Below are positions 21,401 through 29,119 of a stretch of 64,000 nucleotides of DNA, piece by piece (position 1 is the first letter of the stretch; every line of letters starts with the position of its first letter). Location: the NCBI RefSeq assembly GCF_029227915.1, contig NC_079886.1, forward strand, positions 20,000,501-20,064,500. The letters are read 5' to 3'. The position numbers were made by a program, and so were the translations under genes. Under the pieces are notes generated by a model, which was not told the DNA's origin, did not search any database, and saw only the letters and a list, made by a program, of their open reading frames with translations. The DNA is from Hydractinia symbiolongicarpus (Eukaryota > Cnidaria > Hydrozoa > Anthoathecata > Hydractiniidae).

Positions 21401-21783
21401 AAAATATTTAAAGATCTCACCTTTCCATTTTTTGGATTACATTCCCCCTTTTCAAAAAATGAACAGTCTGTCAATGGCTGGAAGTTTATTTTATTGGATT
21501 GTGATATTGATGAATCATTAATTTTCAGGCTGGTTCTTACGTTGAGCCCACAAAACTTTTTGTTATCCATAGCTTTCTGTGCTGTTTGAGCGGCATTTAG
21601 GTCTTTATAGTTAACAAACGCACGTCTTGGTAATCCTGTCCTTTCATCTAGTGCAATGTCATAACTTTTGATTATTCCAAAGTCTTTAAATGTTAAAAAT
21701 AAGGCCTTTTTATTAGTTTCGGCAGACAAATTTTCAACAACGACTGTATACTGTTTAGAGTATTGTGGTTTTGGCTTCGCCAT
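6239..21783 (-). CDS. multidomain PARP-family ADP-ribosyltransferase (RRM-CCCH-CAP-Gly-CCCH-WWE-WWE-PARP)
   Basis: Nine exons on the minus strand: 21783-21421, 16238-16133, 12814-12594, 12026-11894, 11283-11064, 10281-10092, 9861-9668, 6926-6713 and 6488-6239. All borders are GT..AG, and the phases at successive junctions (0,1,0,1,2,0,2,2) agree between neighbours once the A9 frame break is allowed for. The roughly 630-residue product has RRM (residues about 12-85), two CCCH fingers (106-153), CAP-Gly (about 190-262), a third CCCH finger (287-304), two WWE domains (about 307-455) and a PARP catalytic domain (from about 490). Known relatives are PARP12/ZC3HAV1/TIPARP (CCCH+WWE+PARP) and PARP10/14 (RRM+PARP). 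CCCH and RRM suggest RNA binding, WWE suggests ADP-ribose binding, CAP-Gly suggests microtubule or EEY-tail binding. Oddities: a frame break in the 6926-6713 exon, and the last exon, carrying the third catalytic-triad residue, was not found. ATG at 21781-21783 is chosen because no in-frame upstream coding is seen. Confidence 0.85.
6713..6926 (-). CDS. PARP catalytic exon 1, with frame break at A9
   Basis: Acceptor TTTTCTTAG ends at 6927, donor GTGAGT begins at 6712. From the phase-2 acceptor the frame gives YPEHWPSTFPSC, GYLLLKVDRNTTND and then a stop at the A9 run (plus-strand T9 at 6812-6820). One frame over, the sequence continues as IKKKFNETMKAR, VVSIREICNKAFYDKYE, the usual PARP substretch before the catalytic His. 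The second frame leaves the exon in phase 2, exactly what the next exon needs. So one base is gained or lost at or near the homopolymer, either as a sequencing error or a real lesion. Confidence 0.8.
7316..9315. repeat. 34-bp minisatellite, about 55 units
   Basis: The unit TTGGAGAAGATAGTATAAAA followed by AGTGACAACATTCA is repeated head to tail. Central units (7500-9150) are near-identical, with variants such as GAGGAGGTAG, GAAGCAGACAG and GAAAATAG that recur in blocks; units at both edges are more diverged. One unit near 8812-8830 is truncated. It lies in the intron between the second WWE exon and the first catalytic exon of the PARP gene. Minus-strand open frames across it only reflect three units equalling 34 codons. 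Confidence 0.97.
9668..9861 (-). CDS. WWE2 exon of the PARP gene
   Basis: Acceptor CTGTTTAG at 9869-9862, donor GTATTG from 9667. It encodes the second half of the second WWE domain: NDLIERAYHDWL, IFKFNTLQFHYQLEFNTM, HQVNLDPKYGT and KRAVRRRP. The IE-A-Y and F-M-Q-N/G-T-R-VRRRP pattern is the standard C-terminal half of WWE. Phase 0 at the start, phase 2 at the end. Confidence 0.9.
10034..10079. repeat. perfect GC-rich palindrome beside a 5' splice site
   Basis: Arms of 22 bases (AAGGGTGGGGTTGGGG..., centre at 10056-10057) pair perfectly. On the minus strand it starts about 12 bases inside the intron after the donor at 10091-10090. The plus strand has runs GGGGG, GGG, GGGG, GGGG and GGGG from 10027 to 10059, so a quadruplex is also possible. 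It stands out strongly from the AT-rich surroundings. Confidence 0.95.
10092..10281 (-). CDS. exon joining WWE1 to WWE2 in the PARP gene
   Basis: Acceptor TTTTCTAG at 10289-10282, donor GTAAGC from 10091. The first part finishes WWE1 (VNFELLGQCIYK, VSFKRFSTKS); the second part opens WWE2 with TTWKWYWLDDNQLWQEY, showing the W..W...W..Y spacing that names the domain. It starts in phase 2 and ends in phase 0. Confidence 0.9.
10458..10950. mobile_element. inverted-repeat MITE with internal 21-bp repeats
   Basis: Ends TATGGAAGCC...GGCTTCCATA, with about 90-bp inverted arms built from three or four copies of a roughly 21-bp unit (CCGAGAAATCTTTTTTAGCTG trimmed by a base in places). GGATGG flanks both sides (10452-10457 and 10951-10956), a likely 6-bp target duplication. 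It lies in the intron between the CCCH3/WWE1 and WWE1/WWE2 exons. An internal open frame at 10635-10868 has no known domain. Confidence 0.75.
11064..11283 (-). CDS. CCCH3 and WWE1 exon of the PARP gene
   Basis: Acceptor TTGTTTTAG at 11292-11284, donor GTAAGT from 11063. It encodes a C-x7-C-x5-C-x3-H finger (CGHYLQNICRAGDKCDLMH) followed directly by the first half of a WWE domain (SSFIWCFKQLGDVEY, EIEKAYCNPNSSKYK). The same CCCH-then-WWE junction is found in PARP12 and TIPARP. Phase 1 at the start, phase 2 at the end. Confidence 0.9.
11894..12026 (-). CDS. CAP-Gly C-terminal half, PARP gene
   Basis: Acceptor TTGTTTAG at 12034-12027, donor GTTTGT from 11893. It reads ASPVSTGTDGTFHSQRFFSC and QPGHAIFVKDSLC. 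This lines up with the second half of CAP-Gly (D.P.GkndGt..g..YF.C.p..g.FV). The canonical GKNDG is STGTDG here, so binding may be altered, as in some CYLD CAP-Gly copies. Phase 0 in, phase 1 out. Confidence 0.85.
12594..12814 (-). CDS. CAP-Gly N-terminal half, PARP gene
   Basis: Acceptor TACCTTTAAG ends at 12815, donor GTATGA from 12593. After a Ser/Pro/Thr-rich linker (SAPPTETPVPTSRSS) comes LNVGMDVAVEHDGKDLNGIV and RWIGKI...DTFVGVEL, the G-x-VRwiG and w-GVEL core of CAP-Gly. Phase 1 in and 0 out match both neighbours, so this is part of the same reading frame rather than an unrelated exon. Confidence 0.85.
14500..15330 (+). pseudogene. Tigger-type (pogo) transposase relic
   Basis: Fragments in three frames follow the order of Tigger DDE transposases: GLFYRFRPNKTFYFKSK (about 14540-14590), SSGRNSKIKITSLAVSSLPC (14595-14655), VRELGAMFQKENRKIALIND (14715-14774, the D-N-C...H catalytic block), MDQGVI (14860-14880), MMTQRLEQGEDLPKISIL (14921-14974), and a C-terminal FRKAKIS..EQENAI block. 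Many stops and frameshifts. It sits antisense in the intron between the CCCH1/2 exon and the CAP-Gly exon of the PARP gene. Confidence 0.8.
16133..16238 (-). CDS. CCCH1/CCCH2 exon of the PARP gene
   Basis: Acceptor TTATTTTTAG at 16248-16239, donor GTATAA from 16132. A short 106-base exon: VCPYRH completes finger 1, whose first two cysteines are in the preceding exon, and CSLWQSGKCQNVKCIYRH is a full C-x7-C-x4-C-x3-H finger. No open-frame scan finds it because it lacks a Met, but it connects the RRM exon to the CAP-Gly exon in phase. Confidence 0.88.
18200..21110 (+). mobile_element. Copia-type retrotransposon relic
   Basis: Collinear fragments in several frames: a protease-like region with FTFGDGKE and KLCKLSMDF (18259-18549); integrase pieces with DLKEF and HLIDAF (18910-18970) and TAAQSPFSNRFVERHN (19111-19170, carrying the catalytic Glu); a pre-RT block with YIAAEASG; reverse transcriptase start with ITTKWVI and NARLVARGFEE (19790-19875); FVSPPADI (20010-20040); and RNase H with LGDGADMAYLL, CFTDSK and WVNGENQLADCMTK (20664-20970). 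All are interrupted by stops. It lies in the intron between the RRM and CCCH exons, antisense to the gene. LTRs were not identified. Confidence 0.82.
21421..21783 (-). CDS. first coding exon of the PARP gene: RRM and start of CCCH1
   Basis: From ATG at 21783, QYTVVVENL (RNP2) and RRAFVNYKDL (RNP1) mark an RNA-recognition motif of about 75 residues with the usual spacing. A linker follows, then DCSFFEKGECNPKNGK, the first two cysteines of a CCCH finger, and the donor GTGAGA from 21420. The finger is completed by VCPYRH in the exon 5 kb away, which is good evidence the two belong together. Confidence 0.88.
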
Positions 21784-24700
21784 TTCATAAAGGTGATAAA
21801 GGAAGTGTCAGCTAGCTAAATAAAAAAATTAGACAATTCATTCACAATAATAATTTACCAGCTATAGCTATAGTAACGACTCAAAATGAAGATATTAGTG
21901 GGTTATGATCACTTGCAAAATTTTTAAGGTTTGTAAGAACAGCCCAAACATGACTTTTCAAGATATTTTCCCTAAAAATTAATGAAATTTTACAGGAACC
22001 CAAGGTATATATGATGTTGGACTTATATTACAGAGCTTAACGAGTTAGTTAACAAGCCTTTTTAAATTTTTTAAACAGAAAAAGAATTAATTATGTTGCA
22101 TAAATTATGATGTCATATTTAAGTAATAGCAAATTTTAACATTTTCTGTCATTAGTAATTTTAGACCTGTTAAGGGATATGAATTCAAGCTTTATCAATG
22201 CATACATTTTATAAAGGTGAATTGACTAACGTACTTCTTTTTTGCCAAAATGACACTTGTTTGCTAGTCCCAGGCCTCTTAATTTTTTGTTGACGACCGA
22301 ATAACTGAGGATATCCAACTTAGTTTGGAGTAAAATTTCCAAGTAGGCTTTTAAAGACTCTATATGTTTAATCACAAAATTTTATTGCAAACCAACATGC
22401 AGATCCAGCATTATTTTTATACTTCAGTTTCCCTTTAACACAAACTTGTGATTGGGTAGAAAATAGAATACATTGGGTTGATCAAATTTAGTAAAATTGT
22501 AAATTTCAAGGTATTTTCACCAAAAAATGGAAGAAGGCATCTCATATTAATAATAAGACCAATCATATATGAGTACATAGATAAATTCTATGTTAGGCTA
22601 ATAATATTATACACCTGATTTATCATTTCCCTTACTTGAGGCCAGAAGAAAACCATTTTTGTTGGTTTGATTCGCAGATCAAGTTATTACTAAAAATATT
22701 TAATTTGACCAAAAAATAACATCTTTGTGGGTACAGTAGAAAATCCTTCATAGTAAAATGAGCGATTTCAGGAGGATTTGTGACTTTCTACCGGTGTTCA
22801 ATTATAAATGATAATAAAAATAAATACAAACATGGTAAATTTAAAATTAGATACTTTAAAAAAGCTGTACAATTTATGAATCAATATATATAAAAATAGA
22901 CCAATTTATATGGTTTACTATAATTTTGAAATCATTGAGATCAAAAGGGTTACAATAATGTTTCAGGTAGCACCGAGTTTCAAAACAAACAATGCAACAA
23001 AACAAGTTACTAATTTTGTGTTATACTAATTCTGCTTTAAACCTTCTATGTACACACTTGCCTTGTATAAAACTATACCCGGCTGTACAACAACAGTGTT
23101 TGGTTTATATCTTTATATCTGTTGTATATATCTTTAATTTATTTAAACAATGAAAAATGAACACTGTTAAATTCGGACTGATTTCTTCTTGTTGATATGA
23201 TATAATTGGAACATTTTCCTGCAACTAGTTTTCTAATGTCCCATGGATTTCGGTTTTGGTACAGAAAAGTAATTATCAACTCCAAAAAGTTAAACATAAA
23301 TTTATAAAACTTAAAACAATGAAGGCCTTATTTATACACCCTTGTATGCAAATATTAGCACACAAGAAATTAATATACTTAAATTTATATAAGACCTTTA
23401 ATCATTTTCAAGAAAAAATTTTTTTCACATTTTCTGATTGTTTTTGCTTTATCTTTTTTGTATTAGTTTACTATACTTTTTTGCTAATTCCAGAATATGA
23501 AAAATTTATTATTGTTCTTTTAGAACTTTAAAAAGAGCTTCTTTGCTGTTGCTGTTCTTACTACCAAGGCAAGTGAAGTACACAATGGTATTACTCTAGT
23601 GTAGCGGTACAGAACTTATTAGTTATTAAGTGAAATTACAAAAAAGCTACCCTTTTAAATAAAGTGCAAAAAACTATTGTTTTTACAAATAAATTATTCT
23701 GTAATTTATGCAGTAGAACGTGTTTAAAAACTGTGTGACGTTTTAAAAATTTTATTTTTAACAGTTTTTTACATAAAAGTGCATAAATCAGGGTTACTTC
23801 AATATCTAAGTTCAAAATTTTGAGGAGTGTCTCAGTTCAATACAGTCTTTAAGCTCAGTAAGTTTAAAAAGTATTCTAAGTGAAGGTTGCAGGCTTACAT
23901 GTGATTTTGTGTTTTGTTATATTTGTAAGCCTAGAATGTTCACTGCATTGATTAGACTGAATACCGCACTGCAATTTGGATCTTTATGAGTTACTCTTGC
24001 ACTGGAACTATCCGGGTGAAAGCTTTTCAGTTGTTTAAAGTGAAATTTATTGGCTTACATGTCAATATAATTTTAGTTTTTTTATACATAATATTGAATA
24101 ATATCTAATTTACTTAAAGCTTAAATCTTAAAAATTTGAGAGGTTGTCAAGATCAATGTATACCATCAGTTGAGTAACAAACTATGCAACAAAGTGAAAA
24201 AAACGGGCTTACAACAACATTTAAGGCAAAATTTCGATGTGTAAGCCAAAAATTTTCACAGATAAGATCATATAATGAATCCAGTGATATAACTACATAA
24301 ACAAGCTTTAAACAAAAAGCAATCTTCTTATAACAAGTGAAAATTCCAGGCTTCTATTATGAAGTTCAACATATACAAACAAACTATACATTCCTTTTGA
24401 AAAAAAATCATTTAATCTTGACTAGTACTAGCTTAAATCAGTATGTAAAAATGTAAAACGTGATAGGATTCCTTTTAAAACAATCTAACCTTCTGGAAAA
24501 ATGTATTATATCTCTTATATAATACAAACAAAATGTAGTCTCATTCAAACAACACATTGATGAACTGTAATTAAACTACAAATGAAGATCGATATTGGAA
24601 AAACTTGAATAAACTAATGAAACATATAAACTAATGAATATAACTTTTAATTGCTATCTGTGTATTATTCAGATAAACTCCAAACCATTATGTTCCACAT

Positions 24701-24825
24701 ATCTAAGGATATCAACAAAGTCATTGTTTAATAGCACAAAACAATCATCTTTCTTTTCGAATGGGACAAGGGGGTACAAATTTCTAAATACAAAACCCTT
24801 GGTTCTTTATTAAGACATGCAAATG
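21784..24825. other. non-coding AT-rich interval
   Basis: No supported gene. It holds the presumed promoter side of the minus-strand PARP gene near 21784-22000 and, from 23890, the scattered GTAAGCC inverted-repeat motif described separately. The open frame at 23256-23531 is low-complexity. Confidence 0.5.
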
Positions 24826-26545
24826 TTTTATTCTTACTGTAATAATTTTCTAATATGTGAAGGAGTACAGATTTTTGAAGGACTCTCCAATACAGTGGAA
24901 TTTGGAGTCGAAATATTGAAATCAATGTCCAAGTCAAATGGCTACAAGGGAAACATAATATTTGAGCACTTTATATTTTAAAATAAAACCCACACTTTCA
25001 ACACTAAAACTTTTTCTAAAACTAAAAATTCACCTTGTTGAGAAACAGTTGTTCCAGTGATACCATAGTTGGAAGAGGGTCTTTTTTATCTTCTCCAAAG
25101 TAGTTATAAAGCAAACTGTGATACAAGATTATCGAAATGTTCTTTATTCACTACATCTACTAGTTCTCCAGAACTGACACTAGATACATTATTCATAGAC
25201 TCCTTCAAACATTTCATTTCATGATTCTTGAGGTGATCCTCTCCTTTATATACTAAATTGCACTGTAAACACTTGAAACCTTTTTTTTCTGTATGACTTT
25301 GCTTTATATGTCTTTGCAAGAACCATGTGTAAGTAAATTCCTTGTCACATACTTGACATTTAAGCTCTTTCTTGCCTTTACATAGTCTCATATGCTGGTT
25401 GAGGGAATCTTTTCTTTTCAAAACTTTTTTACACTTGCTGCAAGAAAATTTAACAGTACCACAGATGGACTGTTTGTGTCTACTGAGACTTTGTCTTTGA
25501 CTAAACTGTTTTTCACACTTAGTACACTTATACTTTTTGTCAGTTTTTCCCATTTTATAATCTGTAAATCTGAAAATTTGCTATGTACAATATTCCAACT
25601 TCTAGTTCAAGTTAACACTTTTTTCTACTCTGAAAGATTACAGAAAAACATTCTTTTACATGACATTCTATTACAATTCTATCAACATTCTACTAAACTG
25701 CAATACAATGGCTTCTATCACAACTGGCTTGTAAACTAGCAATACAATCATTTCTACTTCCTCTATTCACTTAACTCTCTGGCTCAAGAAGATACAAGAA
25801 TAAATGCATAAAATATTTTTAATGTAAATTAATGGATAGCTATTTGTATTGCAATGTAATGTCTTCTTCATTGTGTAAATATACCATCAGCAAGCCTATT
25901 TTTTTCACCTGGATTCTCAGTGTATTGTTGTTCAAGGATACAAATAATGAAACAAATACAGTTTTCACTAAAAAAATTGATTGACTTTTACTAATACAGA
26001 TATAGATATATATTATATAGACAGAGGCAGTATGTTTCATGCTGTAAACCCGATATTCTCACCCAAAACATAATCTTATTTAAAAAAGTACAGGACATAC
26101 ACAACATTGTCTTTTACTTAAATTTGAGTAATAATATGCAAAACTACCAGGTACATAGCATGACCAAATCCTAAAAGCGGCAACACCTGGAACATGAAGT
26201 ATATATAACATTCAACATTCACTACTGCGGTTTTGAACTTGTAAGCCATAATCCTTCACCTATTTATATAGAATTTAGTGATTACATGTGAAAGGAGGAA
26301 TCTAACTTCATATATCATATAAGTTAAGGTATGCAATGATTTCATATTTTCCTAAAAATAGACAATCCAAAATGTAAACCTGATTTTTTTACATTTAACC
26401 TAACATGTAAGCCTAAAAATTTCACGAAGTTAAAATTACACCTATATAGACCAATTTCACAAAGTTTGGAATTCCCACAACACACTGCAAAGAAATGACG
26501 GCTTACAAACAATGTAAGCCTAGCAAGGTGTAAGCCTGAATTTTT
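23890..26545. repeat. dispersed TGTAAGCC / GGCTTACA motif, often as inverted pairs
   Basis: GGCTTACA and its complement TGTAAGCC occur at least nine times: near 23891, 23925, 24051, 24207, 24239, 26243, 26410, 26498 and 26511-26535. Many are followed by AAAATTTTCAC-like sequence. Pairs at 23890-23933, 24206-24246 and 26498-26520 face each other as inverted repeats. They flank the C2H2 gene on both sides. Confidence 0.55.
24834..25553 (-). CDS. C2H2 zinc-finger protein, two exons, one frame break
   Basis: Exon 1 starts at the ATG at 25553. It encodes four C2H2-type fingers: YKCTKCEKQFSQRQSLSRHK, FSCSKCKKVLKRKDSLNQHM, LKCQVCDKEFTYTWFLQRHI and FKCLQCNLVYKGEDHLKNHE. The frame then stops at 25104, but one frame over the exon continues with YNYFGEDKKDPLP and VSLEQLFLNK to a donor (GTGAAT from 25033). 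Exon 2 (24941-24834) has acceptor CCCTTGTAG and in phase 0 reads PFDLDIDFNIST, ICTPSHIRKLLQ, stop, with AATAAA overlapping just past the stop (24827-24832). The natural composition of the continuation and the in-phase second exon argue for a single-base break near 25112-25120, an error or a lesion. Presumably a nuclear DNA-binding factor; target unknown. Confidence 0.75.
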
Positions 26546-27636
26546 CACTTATTTGAAATGCTTTTTAAAGTAGCTGATGTCATCCTTTAATTGATATAGT
26601 TATATCATTTGTTCAGTTAGTTCGGAGAATACGAACTACAACGATCACTTGTCAACTTTTTAATCATCTGAAATTTTGTAAAGCTAGATTTTATTATAGC
26701 TTATAAGGAGTTTTTATTAGCCAGAAACTTTGGCTGTTTCAAGCTGTTTTTATTTATTTTAATATTTTCGTACAGGCAGTGTTTATAAAACTTAATTTTT
26801 TTTTTAACTTTCATATTATTACGTTTATTGAATTTGCAGTTTTTGAAAATATAATGTGCACACATTTTGTGCACAAAATGACAACTAATACACTCCATGT
26901 TAAAAAACAATAGTAATAAATAAACTTTTGCATAAAACTTCCTGCTAAAACAGCTGGTTTTATTTATGTTACACAAATACAAACACGAATATCAATTCAA
27001 TCCACATAATGTCTAATATCTAAATGATAAAAAAATAATAAAGGTGTCATTTTTTTTAAATACGTGCCACTTTCTACTGAACACATCCTTCTACCAAATC
27101 AATACTTCATCTATGTATACCTACTTTTTACTGTATCCACTATATTTCCACCACATAGCAGTGTTAATAGGATCTCACAATAGTTTTTAATTGCAACTAA
27201 AAGTTGATATAGTTTTTCATTGCACGAAACAGATTTTTTACTAAACCTATTTTTTGTATGCTTTTTATGCCTTGCAATTCTGTTACCAAAAGACTGGCTG
27301 AATTTCTTTAGTTAAAAATAAAGGGGTTCATTGAAGGTTTTTAAAACATTATACTCTTTCTCAAGTAAGTTGATATACAATTTTTTATCCTGTAAACATA
27401 CAAAAAATCATTCTCAATGCAGGAACCACTTTACACTAGTTCAATTTCATTGTATTGAAAAAATAATACCGGATGCCTATATTCTCAAATGTTTGGCTCA
27501 GGCATGTGATATAATTAGTGTTGTTTAGGACAATTTTTCTTTATGGGCATTGAATTTATATTGTGCTGGGAACATTGCCTATGCCTTTAAAACTTGTTAA
27601 TGAAATAATGTTACGTTGGTATGATTCGCCATGAAA
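25554..27636. other. non-coding AT-rich interval
   Basis: Upstream side of the C2H2 gene. Contains several GTAAGCC-motif copies (26243-26545). Small open frames here (25840-26040, 26342-26548, 26701-26982) are low-complexity with no domain. Confidence 0.5.
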
Positions 27637-28381
27637 ATTGATGGGTTAAAAAAATAAAAACAAACAAGTTAAAATAAAGCAATATCTTTTCGGTATAAAA
27701 CCATCGTCGTTACAAACAAATCAATGGCTGCACAATGGGAGGTCCCTTATCCGTCATTTTTGCAGATATATAATTGACGAAATTAGATAAAGAAATAGTT
27801 GCACCATAAAATCATAACTTTTACCGCAGATTCGTAGACAATGTCATCTGTAGAAGATACAAGGACTCACCAGATGTAATATTTGAACAGATCAACAATT
27901 ATAACCCACGTATTAACTTTATGATCGAAATAAATCCTATACACTTTCTAGACACTAAACTTGTCAATAACGGTGACAAGTTTTTCACCGAAGTCTATAA
28001 AAAATAATCAAAGTATCCAGTTCCAAGGACATCAAAGATCCTGAAAGGTTATAGAAGAAATACGATTATTGGTGATCATTGGTGATCTTAGTTGTGCATA
28101 CTAAATTCCTTCCGATTTTGAGCAAGAAAAATCAATAATAAAGAAAAAGTTCAAGAACGCACTGTAACCAGCCAGATTTGTCGTGCTTAATCAATTCAAA
28201 GATTGCTTGGTTGTATCTGATGGCGAATTCATTATACCGCCTGATTTTTTCAAAGTTCCGAAAATGTCTCTCCAAGTATAACTTTCATATTGTGAAGAAA
28301 ATGAATTAATTTACGATGGTTTTATACCGAAAAGCTTTTGCTTTATTTTAAGTTGTTTGTTTTCACTTTTTTAACCAATTA
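27637..28381 (+). mobile_element. Penelope-like relic between ~70-bp inverted arms
   Basis: 27637-27706 and 28313-28381 are inverted copies of each other over about 70 bp with few differences (for example CTTTTCGGTATAAAACCATC at 27687-27706 on the left). Between them lies a broken Penelope-like reverse transcriptase. Penelope-like copies are often bounded by inverted or direct terminal repeats, so the whole 745-bp unit is probably one 5'-truncated insertion. Confidence 0.7.
27715..28290 (+). pseudogene. Penelope-like reverse transcriptase fragment
   Basis: Frame from 27720: NGCTMGGPLSVIFADI (RT motif region before the catalytic box), two stops, then NFYRRFVDNVICRRYKD, where FVDN stands where these RTs have [YF]VDD, then INNYNPRINFMIEINP and HFLDTKL. 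After further stops come KYPVPRTSKI, a GDL-type block and EQEKSIIKKKFKNA. The order matches Penelope-like polymerases 3' of the palm. At least four stops or frameshifts; the second catalytic Asp is changed to Asn. No GIY-YIG endonuclease is visible. Confidence 0.75.
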
Positions 28382-28485
28382 ATTAATTTTGTACATGTGG
28401 TAAATCGCTTGCTTAAAATTTTATGTGTGCAATTATACACGTCTGAATGTTTTCAACCAAAAATTACATTACATATATATTATTA

Positions 28486-28572
28486 TCTATATTATAATAC
28501 CCGTATATGTCTGTCTGTCTGTCACGCAAAATAATAGCTTAGCTGCGCAAGTAGCGAAACGCACGCAATGCA
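28486..28572 (+). mobile_element. Helitron 5' terminal segment
   Basis: Starts TC|TATATTATAATACCCG after an A, and matches the short Helitron at 40259 for about 85 bp (GTCTGTCTGTCACGCAAAAT, TAGCTTAGCTGCGCAA, CACGCAATGC). It then diverges. No hairpin-CTAG end was found downstream, so it is truncated or a longer relative. Confidence 0.6.
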
Positions 28573-28696
28573 ACAGCTTACCATCTGAATCCAACCACCT
28601 GTTACAAATCTAACGTCAAAACCCTAAGAAAAAAATTTAAATAAATTATACTCTACAGGAAATACTAGTATTAAAAATAATCACATTTATAAACCA

Positions 28697-29119
28697 ATCA
28701 GCAATCTGAGTTGGTAACTTACTGTAACTCAAACTTTAGATAGATAGATTTAGTGTTTAGTTTTTATCACTGTCATACTTTGTGCGGGAGACCCGAGTTT
28801 GACTCCCCTTAGCGGCAGTCCAATAGCGGCAATTGAATATTACCCCGGGTTAACCCAAGCCATGTGGGGGAAATTGGGTAGATGGCACACTGCGTGGACC
28901 GTTGGATGTGGCAGGGAGTTGTCTGGCAGAGTGCTGACACTAATTGAGATCGCGTAGTTCAAAGAGAGCATTAAATACTCTAGGACTCCCCATCAAAGCC
29001 ATAACCCCTCCTAGAAATAATAGACAGGGTATATCTCTCAATATTTGTGAAGCTAGCCATGTAAAATATGCACATTTTATCAGCAAGCTGAGTTTGTAAC
29101 TTACTGTAACTTAAACTTT
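28697..29119 (+). mobile_element. probable tRNA-derived SINE within a 41-bp direct repeat
   Basis: 28697-28738 and 29079-29119 are direct repeats (ATCAGCAATCTGAGTTGG versus ATCAGCAAGCTGAGTTTG, then AACTTACTGTAACT) with four or so differences. Between them is a GC-richer 340-bp segment with GAGTTTGACTCC at 28795-28806, close to the pol III B box GGTTCGANTCC. No clear A box was seen. Call is tentative; 41 bp is long for a SINE target duplication. Confidence 0.45.

Noticed and set aside
28780-28830. Intact tRNA gene
   Set aside because: Only a B-box-like stretch is present; no cloverleaf can be drawn.
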